Of a stretch of 64,000 nucleotides of DNA, positions 26,864 through 34,757 are shown in pieces. Each line of letters begins with the position of its first letter. Position 1 is the first letter of the stretch. Origin of the DNA: Lacisediminimonas profundi. Lineage in GTDB: Bacteria > Pseudomonadota > Gammaproteobacteria > Burkholderiales > Burkholderiaceae_D. The notes beneath the pieces were generated by a model that did not search any database, had not been told where the DNA came from, and saw only the letters and a list, made by a program, of their open reading frames with translations. A program made the translations under genes and the position numbers. The DNA is taken from contig NZ_VTTH01000002.1 of assembly GCF_008831265.1 (NCBI RefSeq), positions 806,001 through 870,000 of the forward strand, given 5' to 3'.

Positions 26864-28300
26864 ATGCAAAACCGCGACAAGTTGTATATCAACGGCAAGT
26901 GGATCACGCCGTCCGGACGCAACACGATAGACGTCATCAATTCGGCAACCGAAGAAGTGATGGGCCGCATACCCGAAGGCGACGACCGCGACGCCAATGC
27001 CGCTGTTGCCGCCGCCCGTGCCGCATTCGACAGCTGGAGCACGACCGCGCCTGCCGAGCGTGGCGCCTACCTGCAAAAAATCAAGGATGGCCTGAAGGCG
27101 CGCAGCGATGAACTGGCGCAGACCATCGCCGGTGAAGTCGGCATGCCGATCAAGCTGGCCGGCCCGATCCAGGTCGGATCGCCGATTGCCAATTTCGGCT
27201 ATTACGCCAAGCTTGCGACGACCTTCGAATGGGAACAGACCGCTGGCAATTCGCGCATCTTGCGCGAGCCAGTCGGCGTGGTCGTCTGCATTACGCCGTG
27301 GAACTATCCGCTGCATCAGATCGCGGCCAAGGTAGCGGCAGCAATGGCGGCTGGCTGCACCGTGGTGCTCAAGCCTTCGGAAGTCGCTCCGCTCAATGCC
27401 TTCATCCTCGCCGAAGTGATCGACGCCGCCGGCGTGCCGGCCGGCGTGTTCAACCTGGTCAGCGGCACCGGCCCGGTGGCCGGTGAAGCGCTGGTGCGCC
27501 ATGCCGACGTCGACATGGTGTCCTTCACCGGCTCGACCCGTGCCGGCAAGCGGATTTCCGAAGTCGCGGCAGCAACCGTCAAGCGGGTGGCGCTGGAACT
27601 GGGCGGCAAGTCGGCCGCCATCATCCTCGACGACGCCGACCTGGCGGCCGCAGTCAAGGGCACGGTCAACGCCTGTTTCCTCAACAGCGGGCAAACTTGC
27701 TCGGCGCATACCCGCATGCTGGTGCCTGAGTCGCGCTATGAAGAAGCGGCGAAGATCGCCGCCGATATCGCACGCACCTTTACCGTTGGCGACCCGATAT
27801 CCAGCGGCGCCAAGCTCGGCCCGCTGGCCTCGGGCGCGCAACGCGAGCGCGTGCGCAGCTACATCAGCCGCGGCATCGAAGAAGGTGCAGAACTGCTGTG
27901 CGGCGGACCGGACGCACCGGCCGACCTGCCGCGCGGCTATTACGTGCAGCCAACGGTGTTCGGCCGGGTAAAGCCCGACAGCACGATCGCACAGGAAGAA
28001 ATTTTCGGGCCGGTGTTGTCCATCATCACGTACCGCGACGAGGACGAGGCAGTACGGATCGCCAACGGCACGCTGTACGGCCTGGCGGGGGCGGTGTGGG
28101 CCGGCAGCGACGAGCGGGCCCAGCAGATCGCGCGCCGCTTGCGCACCGGCCAGGTCGATATCAACGGCGGCGCGTTCAACCTGTTCGCGCCCTTCGGTGG
28201 TTACAAGCAATCAGGACGCGGGCGCGAGATGGGTCCGTGGGGCATGGAGGAATTCCTCGAGTACAAATCGCTGCAATTCAAGGTGCCGAAAAGCCAGTAA
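26864..28300 (+). CDS. Aldehyde dehydrogenase family protein
   Basis: NAD(P)-dependent oxidation of an aldehyde; 478 residues. The start is set by an AGGAG located 8 bases before the ATG at 26864; an ATG six bases earlier would be only 2 bases away. Motifs: [33 protein letters not shown], the catalytic glutamate in LELGGKSA and the catalytic cysteine in [12 protein letters not shown]. It ends [27 protein letters not shown]. The substrate range cannot be told. A terminator follows, so it is monocistronic. Confidence 0.93.
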   Translation: MQNRDKLYINGKWITPSGRNTIDVINSATEEVMGRIPEGDDRDANAAVAAARAAFDSWSTTAPAERGAYLQKIKDGLKARSDELAQTIAGEVGMPIKLAGPIQVGSPIANFGYYAKLATTFEWEQTAGNSRILREPVGVVVCITPWNYPLHQIAAKVAAAMAAGCTVVLKPSEVAPLNAFILAEVIDAAGVPAGVFNLVSGTGPVAGEALVRHADVDMVSFTGSTRAGKRISEVAAATVKRVALELGGKSAAIILDDADLAAAVKGTVNACFLNSGQTCSAHTRMLVPESRYEEAAKIAADIARTFTVGDPISSGAKLGPLASGAQRERVRSYISRGIEEGAELLCGGPDAPADLPRGYYVQPTVFGRVKPDSTIAQEEIFGPVLSIITYRDEDEAVRIANGTLYGLAGAVWAGSDERAQQIARRLRTGQVDINGGAFNLFAPFGGYKQSGRGREMGPWGMEEFLEYKSLQFKVPKSQ

Positions 28301-28382
28301 GGCGAAACCCGATGCATGCGGCGTCAGCGATGCCGCATTGAATCTTTTCCGCCCGGCAGCAGCCAGCAGCGGCGAACTTTTC

Positions 28383-28419
28383 CGGCCTGCGTTTTCCGCG
28401 AGGGAACGCAGGCCGTTTT
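28383..28419 (+). terminator. Rho-independent terminator after the aldehyde dehydrogenase
   Basis: An 11-base perfect inverted repeat (CGGCCTGCGTT / AACGCAGGCCG) with an 11-base loop is followed by TTTTG. It lies 83 bases after the stop codon. Confidence 0.85.
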
Positions 28420-28580
28420 GCATCCAGGTCTGCAGGACCAAAATACTGCACCTGCTGGACCGGACAAGAATCCAATCAAGTGCGCGCTGCAATTTTTACC
28501 GCGTAACTCCTGCAATTCCCTGCTCCCGGAAAACAGTGCATTCACTGCGACTGCTGCGCGCGCCGAGCCTCTTGTCATGC

Positions 28581-28596
28581 TGGCACGTCCCTTGCA
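28581..28596 (+). promoter_or_regulatory. Sigma-54 (-24/-12) promoter of the DUF883 operon
   Basis: TGGCACGTCCCTTGCA is an exact match to the sigma-54 consensus (TGGCAC, five bases, TTGCA). It lies 114 bases before the ATG of the DUF883 gene, on the same strand, in a gene-free stretch of about 410 bases. No activator site could be recognised. Confidence 0.8.
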
Positions 28597-28709
28597 ATCG
28601 CCACACAGCACAGCGGCTTGCGCAAAAGAACCGGCACAGCTTTCGAGTGCACTTTCGCGACAAGCTCATCGGGACACCAGGATCAGTCAGCGAAACCAAG
28701 GAGATCTGC

Positions 28710-29102
28710 ATGGAAACAAATTACCCATCGGGCAGCAGCCAGGGCAGTGCCGGCATTCCGGGTTCGCTCACGGGCTCGTCATCATCGGCGAGTGGCAGCG
28801 CAGGCACATCCAGCCGCATGCGTGAGGAGCTGTCCAGCCTGAAGCGCGACCTTGATGACCTGATGTCGCGTGCCGCCGATCTGAGCGAACGTGAACTTTC
28901 CGAAGCACGCGACAAGATGATGATGAAATTCAGCGACATGCGCACCGCTGCGCGCGGCATTGCCGAACAGGCGCGCACACAGATCAACCAGGGCGTGGAC
29001 GTGACCAGCGACTATGTGAAGGAAAAGCCGCTGCAGTCGGTCGCGATTGCCGCTGGCGTCGGGCTGCTGATCGGCGCGTTGATGCGTGTCGGCCGCGATT
29101 AG
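28710..29102 (+). CDS. DUF883 (ElaB/YqjD-type) membrane-anchored protein
   Basis: A 130-residue protein starting at 28710. The first 35 residues are Ser/Gly rich. A charged helical region follows (MREELSSLKRDLDDLMSRAADLSERELSEARDKMMMKFSDM). A single C-terminal membrane anchor has the family pattern SVAIAAGVGLLIGALMRVGRD. ElaB/YqjD proteins bind ribosomes at the inner membrane and are stress- and stationary-phase linked in E. coli. First gene of a three-gene unit with a YqjE-like and a YqjK-like protein, behind a sigma-54 promoter. Confidence 0.9.
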   Translation: METNYPSGSSQGSAGIPGSLTGSSSSASGSAGTSSRMREELSSLKRDLDDLMSRAADLSERELSEARDKMMMKFSDMRTAARGIAEQARTQINQGVDVTSDYVKEKPLQSVAIAAGVGLLIGALMRVGRD

Positions 29103-29136
29103 ATTGTTCGGATTTAACCCTTCCGGAGAAAACAAG

Positions 29137-29505
29137 GTGTTTGAAACCCTGCAGAAATCCAGGCAGATCTCGGTCATTGCGATGGACCGCATCGGCGACT
29201 ACCTCGAACTGCTGCGCATCGAGCTCAAGCTGCAAGGCCGTGAACTTGCCATGCAAATGCTGGGATATGCGGCAGCCGGCCTGTTCGGCCTGCTTGCCAT
29301 CGTTTTCATCGGCATCGCCATCATCCTGAGCTTCTGGGATAGCGAATACTTGCCGGTCGCGGCATGGGGCGTCGTCGCGCTTTACCTCGCTGCAGCGGGC
29401 GCCGGTATCTGGCTTGCCCGTCAGCACACCACCGCGGGATCGGCATTGAACACACTGCGCACCGAGCTCAAACGTGACGTCGAACTGGTCAAGGAAAGCC
29501 TATGA
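29137..29505 (+). CDS. YqjE-like (phage holin superfamily III) membrane protein
   Basis: A 122-residue inner-membrane protein. The GTG at 29137 (VFETLQKSRQISVIAMDRIGDYLELLRIELKLQ) has GGAG 8 bases upstream and is favoured over an upstream start. Two hydrophobic helices follow: GYAAAGLFGLLAIVFIGIAI and AWGVVALYLAAAGAGIWLA. Despite the family name it is not a phage gene; YqjE accompanies YqjD and YqjK in the E. coli chromosome. Overlaps the next gene by four bases. Confidence 0.88.
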   Translation: MFETLQKSRQISVIAMDRIGDYLELLRIELKLQGRELAMQMLGYAAAGLFGLLAIVFIGIAIILSFWDSEYLPVAAWGVVALYLAAAGAGIWLARQHTTAGSALNTLRTELKRDVELVKESL

Positions 29506-30086
29506 AGCATGCAAGCTCGCTGGAGCAGGAACGGCAGGCGCTGCTGGAACAGATTCACGCCAGCCGCGCCGCCTATCGAAGAATGCTGGGCCAGTACGAC
29601 GAACCCGGGCACCCGGACGAAGGCGGCCATGCTGTCAGTCACATCCATCACGCGCAGCACCTGCGCGGCATGCCGGGCGAATTCCCGCGCAGCAGCACCA
29701 TGCGCTGGATCGTATCGCATCCGTATGCGATAGCCGGAGCCGCAGCGGGCTTGGCGGCGCTGATCGCGATAGGGCCGCGCCGCGTATTGACAGTCGTGCG
29801 CTCGGCGCCGGCGGCGGTGCAGCGCAGGTTCCAGGCGCAATCAGAATCCGCCGCCGCGGTGTCGCCGGATACGCCTGTGCCGCCGCCCGAACGCGATGTG
29901 CACGCGGTGCAGCGCGCGTCGATCGGCGCCGCAGCACTGGCCAGTCTTGCTGGCACGGTGTCGATGATCATGCGCGACCCGGCCCGGATGCAGATGGCGG
30001 CACGTGCGGCGAACGCGGCGACCCAATGGTTGCGCAAGCGCCGCCAGCGGCCGGCACAGGCCGGGGGGCGGCGCGCCGGACGCTGA
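29502..30086 (+). CDS. YqjK-like protein
   Basis: A 194-residue protein starting at 29502, with ATGA overlapping the yqjE-like stop. The N-terminus is a charged helix (SLEQERQALLEQIHASRAAYRRML). A single hydrophobic helix follows in the middle (IVSHPYAIAGAAAGLAALIAI), then a long basic and proline-rich tail ending in RRQRPAQAGGRRAGR. The layout and position match YqjK of E. coli, though it is longer. Exact role unknown; presumably it acts with the two upstream membrane proteins. Confidence 0.75.
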   Translation: MKHASSLEQERQALLEQIHASRAAYRRMLGQYDEPGHPDEGGHAVSHIHHAQHLRGMPGEFPRSSTMRWIVSHPYAIAGAAAGLAALIAIGPRRVLTVVRSAPAAVQRRFQAQSESAAAVSPDTPVPPPERDVHAVQRASIGAAALASLAGTVSMIMRDPARMQMAARAANAATQWLRKRRQRPAQAGGRRAGR

Positions 30087-30141
30087 TGGCCTGACAGGCC
30101 GGCACCAGGCAAGATTTGCAGCAGAGACCAACAGCAGACAA

Positions 30142-30183
30142 GTATTGCTCCAGAAGTATTGCGCCGGAAGCATTGCGCCGGAT
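30142..30183. repeat. 14-base tandem repeat
   Basis: Three imperfect copies of a unit near GTATTGCGCCGGAA, at 30142-30155, 30156-30169 and 30170-30183, in the leader of the entericidin-like gene. Confidence 0.9.
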
Positions 30184-30266
30184 ATGCATCGGGCCGGACC
30201 AGGGGAAGTGGCTGCACCAGGCTGCAAGAAGAACTTTTCTCACTCAACCATTCTTGGGGATCCATC

Positions 30267-30410
30267 ATGAAAAAAATCATCGCACTGATTGGCTTGCTCG
30301 CTTTCACTGCAGGCTTGGCTGGCTGCAACACCATGAAGGGCTTGGGGCAGGATGTGGAGCGCGGCGGCGAGAAGGTGCAGGATGCCGCGACCGGCGCGCA
30401 GAAAAAGTAG
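30267..30410 (+). CDS. Entericidin-type small lipoprotein
   Basis: A 47-residue lipoprotein starting at 30267: a Lys-Lys N-terminus, a hydrophobic stretch, the lipobox LAGC and then NTMKGLGQDVERGGEKVQDAA. This matches the EcnA/EcnB family, small envelope lipoproteins linked to stationary-phase lysis and stress. GGGGATCC precedes the ATG as a possible ribosome-binding site. It sits between the YqjE-type operon and the peptide-ligase cluster. Confidence 0.9.
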   Translation: MKKIIALIGLLAFTAGLAGCNTMKGLGQDVERGGEKVQDAATGAQKK

Positions 30411-30442
30411 CGAAGGACATTGCCTTCAACTGAAGCCATCGA

Positions 30443-30477
30443 GACGTCGGGTCAGGGCGCAGCCGTAACCCGACGTC
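30443..30477. other. Perfect inverted repeat before the peptide-ligase cluster
   Basis: Ten-base arms GACGTCGGGT and ACCCGACGTC enclose a 15-base loop. They lie 23-57 bases before the first codon of the cysteine peptidase gene. No T-run follows, so a leader hairpin or protein-binding site is more likely than a terminator. Confidence 0.7.
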
Positions 30478-30499
30478 GTCGCTGCCCGATGCGACCTGA

Positions 30500-31279
30500 A
30501 TGAACCTGCCTGTGCTACGCCAGACGCCGACTCTGGTCGCAGAAATTCCTGACTCGCTGCGTTTGCCCATGAGCATGGAAGCGCAGCCGGACGGCACCAC
30601 CTGCGGGCCGACCTGCCTGCATGCGGTATATCGCTACTGGAACGATGCCGATCCGCTGCAGGACATCATCACCCGCACCGGCAGGCTGGAACCGGGTGGA
30701 ACCTTTGCCGTCTACCTGGCCTGTGACGCGCTGCGCAGGGGCTATCGGGCCACCATTTACACCTACAACCTGAACGTGTTCGACCCCTCGTGGTTCGCAC
30801 GCACGAACGTCGACCTGGCACAGCGCCTGCTGCTGCAGAGCGAGGCCAAGGCAAGCGACCAGCGGCTGCAGTGGGCGACGCAGGGCTACCTGCAATTCCT
30901 GCAACTCGGTGGCCGCCTGCGCCACATGGACCTGTCCCGCGGGCTGATCCACAACATGCTGCGGCGCAAGCATCCGATCCTGACCGGGCTTTCCTCCACC
31001 TTCCTGTACCGCACCCCGCGCGAATACGGGCCAAACGACCTGCCCGACGATGTGCGTGGCACGCCGGCCGGCCACTTCGTCGTCATCGCCGGCTACGACA
31101 TCGACCGCGGCAAGGTGCTGGTGCTCGATCCATACCAGCAAAACCCGTATGGACAGTCGCATGAATACTGGATCGGGATCGACCGGGTGATCGGCGCAAT
31201 CCTGCTCGGCATCGTCACCCATGACGCCAACCTGCTGGTCATCCACCCGCGCCATCGTCCGCAACAGGCTCTCCCATGA
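30500..31279 (+). CDS. C39-like (papain-fold) cysteine peptidase of the amide-ligase cluster
   Basis: A 259-residue protein with a bacteriocin-processing-like fold. The catalytic cysteine is in DGTTCGPTCLHAVYRYW (Cys35, with Gln29 as a plausible oxyanion residue). The histidine is in GHFVVIAGYD (His192) and the aspartate in VLVLDPYQ (Asp210). There is no signal peptide or membrane helix, so it acts in the cytosol, unlike secretion-linked C39 domains. It is the first gene of four coupled genes, all joined by ATGA overlaps. It may trim or hydrolyse the amide product of the two ligases, or act as a transferase. Confidence 0.83.
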   Translation: MNLPVLRQTPTLVAEIPDSLRLPMSMEAQPDGTTCGPTCLHAVYRYWNDADPLQDIITRTGRLEPGGTFAVYLACDALRRGYRATIYTYNLNVFDPSWFARTNVDLAQRLLLQSEAKASDQRLQWATQGYLQFLQLGGRLRHMDLSRGLIHNMLRRKHPILTGLSSTFLYRTPREYGPNDLPDDVRGTPAGHFVVIAGYDIDRGKVLVLDPYQQNPYGQSHEYWIGIDRVIGAILLGIVTHDANLLVIHPRHRPQQALP

Positions 31280-32481
31280 AGACCCTGCTCGTCGTCAGCG
31301 ATCAGCGCGACTGGCCTGTCACCATCAGGGGCCTGCAGGTGGTCACTGCCTGCCGCTATCTGACGGAGCCTGCATACACCTACTGCAGCGACACCCGGGT
31401 GTTCAACCTCAGCCATTGCATGCGCTACCAGAGCTTCGGCTACTACGTGTCGATGCTGGCCGAGGCGCGCGGGCACCGGCCAGTTCCCGACATCGGGGCA
31501 ATCGAGGACATGCATGCCGGCGGCATGCCGGCGGCCATTCCTGGCAGCCTGGATACACGCTGCTGCCACCGCCGCGAACCGGTGGAAATGCCGACGCTGG
31601 CGATCCTGCGCACCCCAGGCGGCGCGGCCATGCCATCCAACAGTGCCGCGATCCGGAAGTTCATGCAGGCGGCCGACGACATGGGCATGCGCGCGGAAGT
31701 CCTCACCAGGGGCCAGTCCGGCCGGATCGCGGAGTTTGACGCCTTGTTCATTCGCGACACCACCAGGCTCAACCATTACACCTACCGGATCGCGCGCCAC
31801 GCTGAGAACGCCGGACTGGTCGTGATGGATGATCCGGATTCCATCATCCGCTGCAGCAACAAGCTCTTCCTGCACGAACTGCTGACGCGCCACGCGATTC
31901 CGACGCCGAAGACGCTGCTGGTTCACCGCGGCAACCTGGACCAGGTCATGCCGGCGCTTGGCGTTCCCTGCATCCTGAAGCAGCCCGACAGCGCATTCTC
32001 GCTGGGCGTGGTCAAGGTCCGGACGCCACAAGAGTTGCGGGACCGGGCAACGACGCTGTTTGCGAATTCCGAACTGCTGCTGGCGCAGGAATACCTGCCC
32101 ACCGATTTCGACTGGCGCATCGGCATCCTCGACCACAGGTTGCTGTTCGCCTGCCGCTACCACATGGCGCCCGGCCACTGGCAGGTGATCAAGCACGAAG
32201 GCGACAGCCGCTACAGCGAGGGACTGGCGGAGGCAGTGCCGCTGGACCAGGTGCCGCCGGACGTCGTCAGCCTGGCGCTGGCGGCCGCCAGCCTGATCGG
32301 CGACGGCTTCTATGGCGTCGACCTGAAGCAACGCGGCGGCCAGAGCTACGTCATCGAGGTCAACGACAATCCCAACGTGGATGCCGGCAATGAGGATGGC
32401 GTGCTGGGCGATGCGCTGTACCGCCAGGTAGTCGGCGTCATCCGCGCGCGGATCGAGGCTGGCACGGGCTGGCTCTCATGA
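31276..32481 (+). CDS. RimK-like ATP-grasp ligase with RLAN N-terminal domain
   Basis: A 401-residue amide-bond ligase. Residues 1 to about 85 match the RimK-like ATP-grasp N-terminal (RLAN) domain: RVFNLSHCMRYQSFGYYVSMLAEARGHRPVP. The RimK-type ATP-grasp follows from about 155: RDTTRLNHYTYRIARHAENAG, the ATP-binding lysine in CILKQPDSAFSLGVVKV, the QEYLPTDFDWRIGIL strand and the magnesium site GVDLK...YVIEVNDNPN. Such enzymes add glutamate or other amino acids to a carboxylate using ATP. The stop overlaps the GCS2-type gene. Confidence 0.9.
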   Translation: MKTLLVVSDQRDWPVTIRGLQVVTACRYLTEPAYTYCSDTRVFNLSHCMRYQSFGYYVSMLAEARGHRPVPDIGAIEDMHAGGMPAAIPGSLDTRCCHRREPVEMPTLAILRTPGGAAMPSNSAAIRKFMQAADDMGMRAEVLTRGQSGRIAEFDALFIRDTTRLNHYTYRIARHAENAGLVVMDDPDSIIRCSNKLFLHELLTRHAIPTPKTLLVHRGNLDQVMPALGVPCILKQPDSAFSLGVVKVRTPQELRDRATTLFANSELLLAQEYLPTDFDWRIGILDHRLLFACRYHMAPGHWQVIKHEGDSRYSEGLAEAVPLDQVPPDVVSLALAAASLIGDGFYGVDLKQRGGQSYVIEVNDNPNVDAGNEDGVLGDALYRQVVGVIRARIEAGTGWLS

Positions 32482-33740
32482 GCCGTCCCCCGAATTTTCC
32501 GACCCTGACAGCCCTGCCGGCTTTTTCCGCCCAGGGAATCGAGCTGGAGCTGATGATCGTCGATCGCGAGACCCTGGCCCCCCTGCCGATCGCGGACCGG
32601 GTGCTGCATACCGAAGCCGGGGGACGCGTCAATGATGTGTTCCGCGGCATGCTGGGCTGGTCCAATGAACTGGTGCTGCATGTCATCGAGATCAAGAATA
32701 TCGACCCGCGCATTCCGCTGGAGCAGCTCGCGCCAGCCTTCCAGCGCGAGGTGCGCTACCTGAACCGCATGCTGGCCCACTTCCATGCGCGCCTGATGCC
32801 GGGCGGAATGCATCCATGGATGGATCCGAAGACGGAGATGCAGATCTGGCCGCACGACAATGCCGGGCTGTATGCCACCTATGCCAGCATTTTCCAGTGC
32901 CGCTCGCATGGCTGGGCCAACCTGCAGAGCATGCAGATCAACCTGCCCTTTTCCGGGGACGAGGAATTCGCCCGCCTGCACGCTGCGGTGCGGCTGGTGC
33001 TGCCCTTGCTGCCGGCGCTTGCCGCCAGCTCCCCGGTGGCCGATGGCCGCCTGGCATCGGCGCTGGATTACCGGATGCAGGCCTATGCGCATAACGCCGA
33101 CGAAATTCCATCGATAGCCGGGCAAATCATTCCTGAAAATGCGTCCAGCCGGGCTGAATACGAGGAGCGGATTCTCAAGCCCATATACCGCGACCTGGCG
33201 CCACATGACCCCTCCGGCATGCTGCAGCATGAATGGCTGAATTCGCGCGGCGCGATTGCCCGCTTCGATCGCAGCGCGATTGAAATCCGCGTTCTGGATA
33301 CCCAGGAAAATGCGCTGGCCGACATCGCCATCGCCGCCGCCGTGATCGGCATGGTGCGTCGGCTCTACCGGCGCGGCCCGCCGCTGGCGGCCCAGCAAGC
33401 CATGCCGACCGGATCGCTTGCGGCCATCCTGCGTTGCTGCGTGCAGGATGCAGAGCAGGCGCTGATCGAAGACCAGCAATACCTGTCATTGCTGGGCCAT
33501 GCCGGCGGCGCGTGCAGCGCACGCGAACTGCTGGCCTGGCTGATCGGCGAAGTCATCCAGGCCGAGTCATTGCCGGCAACCACGACCCGCAGCCTGAAGG
33601 CAATCAGCGAGCATGGCCCGCTGGCGCGCCGCATCCTGCAAGCGCTGGATGGCGACACCAGCCACAGCCGGCTGGTCGCAGTGTATCGCGAGCTGTGCGA
33701 CTGCCTGGACAGCGGCCGCCTGTTCCTGCCCGCCGCATGA
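32478..33740 (+). CDS. GCS2-family carboxylate-amine ligase
   Basis: A 420-residue member of the glutamate-cysteine ligase type 2 superfamily (glutamine-synthetase-like fold). The N-terminal GIELELMIVDRETLAP has the Glu-x-Glu metal-site motif and the NELVLHVIEIKNIDPR strand is the second. GGMHPWMDP and QSMQINLPFSGDEEFARLH follow, and AIEIRVLDTQENALADIAIAAAV is the usual third glutamate region. It couples a carboxylate to an amine with ATP hydrolysis. Together with the RimK-like enzyme it gives this cluster two different amide ligases. Four-base overlaps lie on both sides. Confidence 0.88.
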   Translation: MSRPPNFPTLTALPAFSAQGIELELMIVDRETLAPLPIADRVLHTEAGGRVNDVFRGMLGWSNELVLHVIEIKNIDPRIPLEQLAPAFQREVRYLNRMLAHFHARLMPGGMHPWMDPKTEMQIWPHDNAGLYATYASIFQCRSHGWANLQSMQINLPFSGDEEFARLHAAVRLVLPLLPALAASSPVADGRLASALDYRMQAYAHNADEIPSIAGQIIPENASSRAEYEERILKPIYRDLAPHDPSGMLQHEWLNSRGAIARFDRSAIEIRVLDTQENALADIAIAAAVIGMVRRLYRRGPPLAAQQAMPTGSLAAILRCCVQDAEQALIEDQQYLSLLGHAGGACSARELLAWLIGEVIQAESLPATTTRSLKAISEHGPLARRILQALDGDTSHSRLVAVYRELCDCLDSGRLFLPAA

Positions 33741-34450
33741 GCCGGTTCTGCATTGTCACCTGCGAACATGGCGGCAACCGCCTGCCCGGCCGTTTTCGTG
33801 CGCTGTTCCGCGAGCATTGGAAGCTGCTGCACAGTCATGCGGGATACGACAAGGGCACGCTGCGGCTGGCGCGGGTTCTGGCCGCAGCACTTGGCGGCGC
33901 TCACCACTATGCGGTGTTGAGCCGCCTGCTGGTTGACCTCAATCGTTCGATTGACCACCCGGGGATTTTCTCCCCCATCACTGAAGCGCTGGATCCCGAG
34001 TTGCAGCAGGAAATCCTCGCGCAGTATTACCACCCTTACCGTGAAGCTGTGGAGCGATCGGTAGCGGCCGCCATCTCACGCGGCGAATCGGTGCTGCACC
34101 TGTCCTGCCACAGCTTCGCCGAAGAACTGAACGGTGAAAAAAGGGATGCCCAGGTGGGCCTGCTGTTCGATCCGCTCCGGCGTCAGGAGGCCATGCTCTG
34201 CGAGCGATGGCAGCAAGCCCTGGAGGCACGCATGCCAGGACGTGCCGTGCGCCTGAATTACCCCTACCCCGGCGTCGCCGACGGACTGACGACCAGCCTG
34301 CGCGGCCACTATCCCGACCCTCTTTACGCCGGGATTGAGCTGGAGGTAAGGCAGGACGTGGTGTGCGACCCGGGGCTGCGCCTGGCCCTCATGGATACGC
34401 TGTATGGGCTCGATACCTGGATCCGGCGTGACGGTCAGGCGATTCGATAG
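33737..34450 (+). CDS. N-formylglutamate amidohydrolase-like protein
   Basis: A 237-residue member of the N-formylglutamate amidohydrolase family (zinc amidohydrolase/peptidase fold). The start at 33737 overlaps the GCS2-type gene. Conserved features are VTCEHGGNRLPGRF at the N-terminus (His of the zinc site), SHAGYDKGTLRLARVLA, LLVDLNRSIDHP, the LHLSCHSFAEEL strand with His, and YPYPGVADGLTTSLRGHY. No histidine-utilisation genes are nearby. The pairing with two ligases and a peptidase therefore points to cleavage of an amide intermediate rather than formylglutamate. Confidence 0.88.
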   Translation: MSRFCIVTCEHGGNRLPGRFRALFREHWKLLHSHAGYDKGTLRLARVLAAALGGAHHYAVLSRLLVDLNRSIDHPGIFSPITEALDPELQQEILAQYYHPYREAVERSVAAAISRGESVLHLSCHSFAEELNGEKRDAQVGLLFDPLRRQEAMLCERWQQALEARMPGRAVRLNYPYPGVADGLTTSLRGHYPDPLYAGIELEVRQDVVCDPGLRLALMDTLYGLDTWIRRDGQAIR

Positions 34451-34613
34451 CGGCAGCGGCAGCAGCTGCATTTGCCAACGTGTCGAGCCTGGGCGCAGGT
34501 GGCTTCTGCGGCGGCAGCGGATTGCCGGGGTGGGCAGGATCCTTGCTGTCGCAGGCAAGCAGCATCACGGCAGCAACGAGCAAGCCTGCCCACGATAATC
34601 TTTTGTTCGTCAT
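34389..34613 (-). CDS. Possible small lipoprotein
   Basis: A 74-residue reading frame starting at 34613 with MTNKRLSWAGLLVAAVMLLAC, which is a short basic N-terminus, a hydrophobic core and the lipobox LLAC. A proline-rich (PGNPLPPQKPPAP) and alanine-rich segment follows. Its end overlaps the last 62 bases of the amidohydrolase gene on the other strand. The ribosome-binding site is weak. The lipoprotein signal is convincing, but the rest could be chance, since it overlaps a gene. Confidence 0.45.
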   Translation of the reverse strand: MTNKRLSWAGLLVAAVMLLACDSKDPAHPGNPLPPQKPPAPRLDTLANAAAAAAAIESPDRHAGSRYRAHTAYP

Positions 34614-34637
34614 CTTCGTTGCTCGCTCATGGCGGAT

Positions 34638-34749
34638 ACCGTCGCACGCAAAGAATGCTCCCTCCCCGGCAAGAGCGATAACGGCCGATCGACTTTGTAG
34701 CTCCCTCCCCTTGAAAGGGTGGGAGCGTTCTTTGCGTGCGCCGGTCTAC
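34638..34749. repeat. Palindromic intergenic repeat, copy B (MITE-like)
   Basis: The left arm ACCGTCGCACGCAAAGAATG continues to CTCCCTCCCC. The right arm at 34717-34745 is its near-perfect reverse complement (about 29 bases, four differences). The arms flank about 50 bases containing the CTCCCTCCCC-TTGAAA-GGGTGGGAG hairpin. The core is shared with copies at 24040 and 62175. Terminal inverted repeats with no gene inside resemble a miniature transposable element. Confidence 0.85.
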
Positions 34750-34757
34750 GCCCCGCA

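Noticed and set aside
29137-29505. Phage holin, suggesting a prophage
   Set aside because: It belongs to the YqjE chromosomal family and lies between DUF883 and YqjK-like genes; no other phage gene is present.
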